This document shows positions 42,411-49,334 of a DNA stretch of 49,334 bases, piece after piece. The notes beneath the pieces are model-generated. The model saw only the letters and a list, made by a program, of their open reading frames with translations, was not told the DNA's origin and ran no database searches. The first letter of the stretch is position 1. The number at the start of each line of letters is the position of its first letter. The position numbers and the translations under genes were made by a program. The stretch is from Paulinella micropora (Eukaryota > Cercozoa > Imbricatea > Euglyphida): NCBI GenBank assembly GCA_009731375.1, contig BJOX01000300.1:137974-187307 (forward strand), given 5' to 3'.

Positions 42411-42873
42411 CCTATCTATCTATCTCTATCTATCTACACACACATCCATGTATTGCATTATATACAATCAGACATAGAATCAGTCTCTGACCTCTCTTGT
42501 GATCACTTGCACTTCAAACACACTACCTGAACACACGCACACAATACACACAAGCATACATACATATGGATGTACATACATATATAAAGATTACATGGAT
42601 ACATAGATACACATGTAGACATGACCTTTACGTGAATACATCACACACTCGCAATGAATACATCACACACTCGCAATTAATACATCACACGCTCGCATAC
42701 ATATAAGCACATAAACACGCGTACACACATAGATACATACATAGATACATACATACATACATACATACATACATACAAACATACATCCATCCATCCATAC
42801 ATCCATGCAGAGGACAAGAAGGACGTGGGGGAAGAAAGAGAACCTCGAGCAGAAGAAAGAACTAGAAACCACG

Positions 42874-42948
<75 letters not shown>

Positions 42949-43019
42949 CAGTTGATCTTATCACTTACTCTACGGAATGAACCAAGGCCACTTGAGGTGT
43001 CACTGACCCTCTCTTGGGC

Positions 43020-43164
43020 TTGATTTTTTGAAATGGGTGCCATCTGTCGACAGACAGAGAATTAGGGGATGGTGTGAGTGTGCTGGGCCCGTGGTGGGGT
43101 GCCTTATGTGTGCCTAGCCATACGCCTATAAGTCACATGCCGAAATAGCGACGGGAAGCACAAT
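43020..43164 (-). repeat. dispersed repeat D1, copy 4 (inverted, truncated by gap)
   Basis: Reverse complement of the right end of D1, continuing past copy 2 (GGGTGCCATCTGTCGACAGAC..) and cut by N at 43,165-43,174. Confidence 0.85.
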
Positions 43165-43342
43165 NNNNNNNNNNATATACCATACATACATACATACATA
43201 CATACATACATACATACATACATACACACACACACATACAGACACACACACACACACACACACATACATACATACATACATACATACATACATACATACA
43301 TACATACATACATACATACATACACGCATACAAATTGGCTTC

Positions 43343-43426
<84 letters not shown>

Positions 43427-43441
43427 GTCTGTCTGTCTATA

Positions 43442-43503
<62 letters not shown>

Positions 43504-43966
43504 CCTATCTATCTATCTCTATCTATCTACACACACATCCATGTATTGCATTATATACAATCAGACATAGAATCAGTCTCTGACCTCTCTTGTGATCACT
43601 TGCACTTCAAACACACTACCTGAACACACGCACACAATACACACAAGCATACATACATATGGATGTACATACATATATAAAGATTACATGGATACATAGA
43701 TACACATGTAGACATGACCTTTACGTGAATACATCACACACTCGCAATGAATACATCACACACTCGCAATTAATACATCACACGCTCGCATACATATAAG
43801 CACATAAACACGCGTACACACATAGATACATACATAGATACATACATACATACATACATACATACATACAAACATACATCCATCCATCCATACATCCATG
43901 CAGAGGACAAGAAGGACGTGGGGGAAGAAAGAGAACCTCGAGCAGAAGAAAGAACTAGAAACCACG

Positions 43967-44041
<75 letters not shown>

Positions 44042-44112
44042 CAGTTGATCTTATCACTTACTCTACGGAATGAACCAAGGCCACTTGAGGTGTCACTGAC
44101 CCTCTCTTGGGC

Positions 44113-44257
44113 TTGATTTTTTGAAATGGGTGCCATCTGTCGACAGACAGAGAATTAGGGGATGGTGTGAGTGTGCTGGGCCCGTGGTGGGGTGCCTTAT
44201 GTGTGCCTAGCCATACGCCTATAAGTCACATGCCGAAATAGCGACGGGAAGCACAAT
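44113..44257 (-). repeat. dispersed repeat D1, copy 5 (inverted, truncated by gap)
   Basis: Identical to copy 4, within the duplicated block. Cut by the 819-N gap. Confidence 0.85.
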
Positions 44258-45076
44258 NNNNNNNNNNNNNNNNNNNNNNNNNNNNNNNNNNNNNNNNNNN
44301 NNNNNNNNNNNNNNNNNNNNNNNNNNNNNNNNNNNNNNNNNNNNNNNNNNNNNNNNNNNNNNNNNNNNNNNNNNNNNNNNNNNNNNNNNNNNNNNNNNNN
44401 NNNNNNNNNNNNNNNNNNNNNNNNNNNNNNNNNNNNNNNNNNNNNNNNNNNNNNNNNNNNNNNNNNNNNNNNNNNNNNNNNNNNNNNNNNNNNNNNNNNN
44501 NNNNNNNNNNNNNNNNNNNNNNNNNNNNNNNNNNNNNNNNNNNNNNNNNNNNNNNNNNNNNNNNNNNNNNNNNNNNNNNNNNNNNNNNNNNNNNNNNNNN
44601 NNNNNNNNNNNNNNNNNNNNNNNNNNNNNNNNNNNNNNNNNNNNNNNNNNNNNNNNNNNNNNNNNNNNNNNNNNNNNNNNNNNNNNNNNNNNNNNNNNNN
44701 NNNNNNNNNNNNNNNNNNNNNNNNNNNNNNNNNNNNNNNNNNNNNNNNNNNNNNNNNNNNNNNNNNNNNNNNNNNNNNNNNNNNNNNNNNNNNNNNNNNN
44801 NNNNNNNNNNNNNNNNNNNNNNNNNNNNNNNNNNNNNNNNNNNNNNNNNNNNNNNNNNNNNNNNNNNNNNNNNNNNNNNNNNNNNNNNNNNNNNNNNNNN
44901 NNNNNNNNNNNNNNNNNNNNNNNNNNNNNNNNNNNNNNNNNNNNNNNNNNNNNNNNNNNNNNNNNNNNNNNNNNNNNNNNNNNNNNNNNNNNNNNNNNNN
45001 NNNNNNNNNNNNNNNNNNNNNNNNNNNNNNNNNNNNNNNNNNNNNNNNNNNNNNNNNNNNNNNNNNNNNNNNNNNN
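44258..45076. other. assembly gap (819 N)
   Basis: Run of N. Exons of the filamin repeat or linker may be hidden here. Confidence 0.99.
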
Positions 45077-45143
<67 letters not shown>

Positions 45144-45255
45144 ATGACGATGATGATGACGGTGAAGAAGAAGAAGAAGAAGAAGAAGAAGAAGAAGAAG
45201 AAGAAGAAGAAGAAGAAGAAGAAGAAGAAGAAGAAGAAGAAGAAGAAGAAGAGGG
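45077..45255. repeat. poly(G) and (GAA)n
   Basis: Homopolymer at the gap edge, then trinucleotide repeat. Confidence 0.95.
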
Positions 45256-45403
45256 AATCAATAGCTGGGTGTGTTAGGTGTCGGTCTATCTAAAGTCTTT
45301 TCCACACTGCTCTTGTGTTCTGTGAAGGGCTGGATGAGCTGGCTTGTTAGGCGTGTTACACAGTGCTATTGCGCTATGTGACGCAAGGCACGACCTTACT
45401 GAC

Positions 45404-45467
45404 CTGGGTTGGTAGGCGTGTAAGACACGTCCAAGTTGCCTGTGACCTCATCCTTGTCGATAAACAT
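45404..45467 (-). CDS. CH/SH3BGR-like gene: filamin-repeat exon VTGNLDVSYTPTNP
   Basis: GGCAG acceptor and GTCAGT donor bound 64 bases, MFIDKDEVTGNLDVSYTPTNP plus one base. VTGNLDVSYTPTNPG fits the strand and turn of filamin Ig-like repeats (G-x-Y-x-V-x-YTPxxPG). A decayed copy of its end (NTPNKPA) lies near 45,340-45,360. Confidence 0.75.
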
Positions 45468-45529
45468 CTGCCACGCGCAGGGATGTCACTGTGCATGTAT
45501 ACATAACACATAATCATCACACGCAACTA

Positions 45530-45607
45530 TCTCTCTCTCTCTCTCTCTCCCTCCTCCCCTCTGGACCTCTGCGTTTTCTTCTGGTCCCTCCACCTTCACC
45601 TCCAGCT

Positions 45608-45651
<44 letters not shown>

Positions 45652-45661
45652 NNNNNNNNNN
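45530..45661. repeat. (CT)n, poly(C) and 10-N gap
   Basis: Gap at 45,652-45,661. It cuts the next exon. Confidence 0.95.
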
Positions 45662-45717
45662 GCCCTCGTACACCGTGGGGCAGGTGATCTCAAACAACGA
45701 CTCCACCCCAGCCACCC
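45662..45717 (-). CDS. CH/SH3BGR-like gene: filamin-repeat exon GVAGVESLFEITC
   Basis: GCGGCAG acceptor; with the previous exon it reads AAGDGLVH|GVAGVESLFEITC then PTVYEG and the gap. G-x-GL..GV.G..s.F.I is the start of a filamin repeat. Confidence 0.8.
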
Positions 45718-45831
45718 CTGCCGCAAAACACACACACACACACACACACACGCATCTTACATACACATACACACACAAACACGCGCACACACATCGATCC
45801 AAATCTATCACACAACGTATTTTACGCCGTG

Positions 45832-45892
45832 GGCCGGTAATGTCAAAAAATGATTCCAACCCAGCCACCCCAGCCACCACCCATGTCAGACA
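45832..45892 (-). pseudogene. copy of the filamin-repeat exon
   Basis: VAGVAGLESFFDITGPRR, clearly homologous to the exon at 45,662 but without a proper acceptor. Confidence 0.75.
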
Positions 45893-45930
45893 AGTGGCTA
45901 GATGGGATAGATATGATAGGCTTGATGGAC

Positions 45931-45990
45931 CGTGCACGAGTCCATCTCCTGCAGCCCGGAACAGCGAAGCCTCCTTGGGCTTGGGGGGAA
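45931..45990 (-). CDS. CH/SH3BGR-like gene: exon PPKPKEASLFRAAGDGLVH
   Basis: TGCCAG acceptor and GTCCAT donor bound 60 bases. PPKPKEASLFRAAGDGLVH is a Pro/Lys linker plus the first strand of a filamin repeat (A-S-x-x-xAxGxGL). It leaves in phase 1 to GVAGVES. Confidence 0.8.
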
Positions 45991-46039
45991 CTGGCAAACA
46001 ACACACACAGACATCCGTATGCATAGTATACTTATGATC

Positions 46040-46046
46040 TCTCTCT

Positions 46047-46118
<72 letters not shown>

Positions 46119-46195
46119 CTCTCTGTCTTTTTCTCTAAGAGAGACAGGCATCGTGGGGAAGCAACGGAGGCAGGAAGAGAAAGAGAGAGAGAGAG

Positions 46196-46256
<61 letters not shown>

Positions 46257-46280
46257 AATAAAGAAAGAGAGAGAGGGAGA

Positions 46281-46339
<59 letters not shown>

Positions 46340-46470
46340 GGAGGAATGAGTGAGTGAGCGAAGTAAGTGAGGGAAGAGGGAGAGGAGAAGGAGGGCAGTA
46401 TACATGTATACATGTATGTATGTATGTATGTATGTATGTATGTATGTATGTATGTATGCATGTATGCACG

Positions 46471-46506
<36 letters not shown>

Positions 46507-46575
46507 TACGTACGTAAGTACGTACGTACGTACGTACGTACGTACGTATGTATGTATGTATGTATGTATGCAATA
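46040..46575. repeat. (CT)n, (GA)n and (ATGT/ACGT)n
   Basis: Intron microsatellites. Confidence 0.95.
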
Positions 46576-46591
46576 ATGCATGCAGGTCTGG

Positions 46592-46642
46592 GGAGCGTGC
46601 TGACTGATTTCCGTGACTTGTTTCAGCTCCAGCTGCTCCGGT
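46592..46642 (-). CDS. CH/SH3BGR-like gene: possible linker exon
   Basis: After a possible acceptor GGAGCAG one frame reads LELKQVTEISQHAPQT, which would fit a linker between the CH domain and the filamin repeat. Splice sites are weak and another frame is open. Confidence 0.3.
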
Positions 46643-46734
46643 GAGAGCTAGGACACAGCACAGGGCATATCACACCTCATAGAGCTAGGAAACAGCACAG
46701 GCCATATCACATCTCATATAGATGCACGTAGCCA

Positions 46735-46754
46735 AAGAGAGAGAGAGGGAGAGA

Positions 46755-46830
<76 letters not shown>
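46735..46830. repeat. (GA)n
   Basis: Intron microsatellite. Confidence 0.95.
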
Positions 46831-46836
<6 letters not shown>

Positions 46837-46837
46837 C

Positions 46838-46907
46838 GGCCATGAACTGCGCGAGGTAGGTCATGACAGCGTTGCGGTCCACCTTGGGGTGATGCAGCTC
46901 CTCGGGA
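46838..46907 (-). CDS. CH/SH3BGR-like gene: last CH-domain exon [20 protein letters not shown]
   Basis: GTGCAG acceptor; the split Leu is completed, then [20 protein letters not shown] and FMA. P-E-(D/E)-L..PxVDxxxVMTYLxxF is the diagnostic end of the second CH domain in filamin and alpha-actinin type actin-binding domains. The donor GTCTCT is weak. Confidence 0.92.
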
Positions 46908-46946
46908 CTGCACAGCACACACACAGCACACACACACACACACACA

Positions 46947-48180
<1,234 letters not shown>

Positions 48181-48195
48181 TCTGTTTTGGCGTAC

Positions 48196-48229
48196 AGGAT
48201 GAGAGGAGTGATCCCCAGTCGCGTGTGTG
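48196..48229 (-). CDS. CH/SH3BGR-like gene: CH-domain exon [11 protein letters not shown]
   Basis: GAGACAG acceptor and GTACGC donor bound 34 bases. Spliced, [17 protein letters not shown] gives the helix before the last CH helix (LGIxxLLxPEDL in the family). Both phases fit. Confidence 0.85.
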
Positions 48230-48284
48230 CTGTCTCAATACCTTCCACACACACACACACAACAACATATACATTTTGTTGCGT

Positions 48285-48430
48285 CTGCCGCCGCAAAACT
48301 AGTCAAAATTTTGCAAAAATGATAGCCGTTAAAATTTTGTCTTGTCCGCCGCAAAACCAGTCAGAATTTTGCAAAAATGATAGCCGTTAGTTTGTGTGAT
48401 GCCCAGTCACTTGTGTTGCAGGTATTGAAC
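48285..48430 (-). pseudogene. decayed copy of the HTRLGIT exon and tandem intron repeat
   Basis: CACAAGTGACTGGGCATCAC at 48,395-48,412 copies CACACGCGACTGGGGATCAC with a stop. A 40-bp block with AATTTTGCAAAAATGATAGC is present twice beside it (48,305 and 48,365). Confidence 0.75.
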
Positions 48431-48432
48431 AA

Positions 48433-48433
<1 letters not shown>

Positions 48434-48509
<76 letters not shown>

Positions 48510-48550
48510 CTATCTATATATGTGTGTCTAAGTGTGTGTGTGTGTGTGTT
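48434..48550. repeat. (TATC)n and (GT)n
   Basis: Intron microsatellite. Confidence 0.95.
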
Positions 48551-48562
48551 GGGCGCGCAGAC

Positions 48563-48602
48563 CCAAGGTGCAGTTGGCGAGTCCTTGAGCACTGTCTTTG
48601 TC
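48563..48602 (-). CDS. CH/SH3BGR-like gene: CH-domain exon DKDSAQGLANCTL
   Basis: TGTGAG acceptor and GTCTGC donor bound 40 bases, DKDSAQGLANCTL plus one base, the amphipathic helix corresponding to NAxxAxxxAxxxL of CH domains. Confidence 0.8.
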
Positions 48603-48666
48603 CTCACAACACACACAGCAGCCGCGAGACAAAGTAGGATTGTCTATATGTGTGTGTGTGTGTGTT

Positions 48667-48712
48667 TGCCTTGTGGCGTCGGGAATCTATTCGGGCGTGT
48701 CAGGCTGTTGTG
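48667..48712 (-). pseudogene. decayed copy of the NSLAPKTIPDHK exon end
   Basis: AACAGCCTGACACGCCCGAAT.. aligns with AACAGCCTGGCGCCCAAAACC.. and ends in the same CACAAGGCAAACAC. The frame is broken. Confidence 0.75.
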
Positions 48713-48749
48713 TGTGTAGACAAGACAGGACGCGAAGAGGGAGGATGAG

Positions 48750-48750
48750 C

Positions 48751-48807
<57 letters not shown>

Positions 48808-48850
48808 TGTGTTTGGCAGTGTGTGTGTGTGTGTGTGTGTGTGTATTGTG
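48750..48850. repeat. (GC)n and (GT)n
   Basis: Intron microsatellite. Confidence 0.95.
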
Positions 48851-48854
48851 TTGC

Positions 48855-48921
48855 CTTGTGGTCCGGGATGGTTTTGGGCGCCAGGCTGTTCACCAGCGCG
48901 CACAAGGCTCGACCGTCGTTC
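48855..48921 (-). CDS. CH/SH3BGR-like gene: CH-domain core exon NDGRALCALVNSLAPKTIPD
   Basis: ATTAG acceptor; the split Trp is completed, then NDGRALCALVNSLAPKTIPD and HK. DW-x-DGxALxALVxxxxPxxxPD is the signature of the second CH domain of filamin-type actin-binding domains. The exon appears to end at AAG|GCAACA, a GC-AG intron. This exon alone identifies the family. Confidence 0.93.
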
Positions 48922-48965
48922 CTAATATGCGTATGCATGTGTCGATACATAGTCATGAAGAGAGC

Positions 48966-49010
<45 letters not shown>

Positions 49011-49013
<3 letters not shown>

Positions 49014-49034
49014 AGTCTTTCTGGAAGTTGTCGA

Positions 49035-49073
<39 letters not shown>

Positions 49074-49130
49074 TAGAGAGAGAGAGAGATAAATAGAGAG
49101 TCTTTCTGGAAGTTGTTGATGTGGCATTCT
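49011..49130 (-). pseudogene. two copies of the HIDNFQKDW exon
   Basis: 49,011-49,036 keeps the donor half (DNFQKDW). 49,100-49,130 keeps ECHINNFQKD with its acceptor. Both are embedded in (GA)n. Confidence 0.8.
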
Positions 49131-49148
49131 GGGATGAGCGAGAGAGAA

Positions 49149-49202
<54 letters not shown>

Positions 49203-49219
49203 TATGTGTGTGTGTGTAC

Positions 49220-49250
49220 CAGTCTTTCTGGAAGTTGTCGATGTGGTATT
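49220..49250 (-). CDS. CH/SH3BGR-like gene: CH-domain exon YHIDNFQKDW
   Basis: TTCCAG acceptor and GTACAC donor bound 31 bases, (x)YHIDNFQKD plus TG, which with the next exon gives DW-NDGRAL. It is the helix before the CH core. The first CH domain and the start codon lie outside the window. Confidence 0.85.
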
Positions 49251-49256
49251 CTGGAA

Positions 49257-49260
<4 letters not shown>

Positions 49261-49302
<42 letters not shown>

Positions 49303-49334
49303 GGGGGGGGGGGGGGGGGGGGGGGGGGGTGTCA
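49261..49334. repeat. (TA)n, (GA)n and poly(G) at window end
   Basis: Microsatellites at the right edge. Confidence 0.95.

Larger units (their letters stand above)
42231..44257. repeat. tandem duplication of about 0.93 kb, each copy ending at a gap
   Basis: 42,231-43,164 and 43,323-44,257 are essentially identical, from CAAATTGGCTTCATC to CGACGGGAAGCACAAT. Each contains (TATC)n, a unique part (about 42,435-42,870; 43,530-43,965), more (TATC)n and an inverted part of dispersed repeat D1. Both end at N runs. No exon was recognised in the unique part. Assembly duplication at gaps is as likely as real duplication. Confidence 0.88.

Noticed and set aside
42435-42870. ORF VSSSFFCSRFSFFPHVLLVL as a membrane peptide
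   Set aside because: Low-complexity frame running into CATA repeat, present identically in the duplicated block, with no splice or domain support.

Overview
This window is nuclear DNA of a eukaryote, probably a protist. It has no bacterial operons. It carries several non-LTR retrotransposons, large arrays of tetranucleotide microsatellites (GATA, CATA, AATC, GTA, ATT and others), and short minus-strand exons bounded by canonical GT..AG sites. The species cannot be proven from sequence alone. A repeat-rich alveolate alga such as a chromerid is my best guess: the introns are mostly GT-AG, and the acceptors do not keep the extra G seen at dinoflagellate acceptors.

Layout. Positions 1-16,560 are a transposon graveyard. 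A minus-strand LINE (about 9,107-1,384) carries an RNase H domain in front of the reverse transcriptase and a restriction-like endonuclease at the C-terminus, and is broken by two in-frame stops. Next come a Ty3/gypsy pol fragment (9,120-9,470), a 0.67-kb palindromic TTTCCAG array, and an apparently intact plus-strand APE-type LINE with one 1,702-codon ORF (11,247-16,355) ending in an (ATT)n tail. Positions 16,560-18,190 hold fold-back repeats and microsatellites.

From 18.2 to 49.3 kb the DNA looks like pure microsatellite, but on the minus strand it hides short exons that splice together in phase. Two genes can be read. Gene 1 (about 49,250 to 36,023) encodes a filamin-type calponin-homology (CH) domain, part of a filamin Ig-like repeat and an SH3BGR/glutaredoxin-like thioredoxin-fold domain. 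Gene 2 (about 35,643 or 33,797 down to 18,192) encodes a Cys-rich segment followed by a series of ankyrin repeats. A third LINE (37,489-41,119) sits inside an intron of the SH3BGR-like domain. Two internally deleted derivatives of it, and five copies of an unrelated short dispersed repeat, sit in other introns.

The most unusual feature is that nearly every exon is accompanied by truncated, decayed copies of itself, joined to microsatellite on the broken side. The extreme case is one ankyrin exon amplified as 11 truncated units plus one complete copy (26,086-27,617). Microsatellite expansion here appears to carry pieces of exon with it. Many N gaps lie at homopolymers or GA runs, and two gaps are flanked by near-identical duplicated sequence, so part of the structure may be assembly-related.
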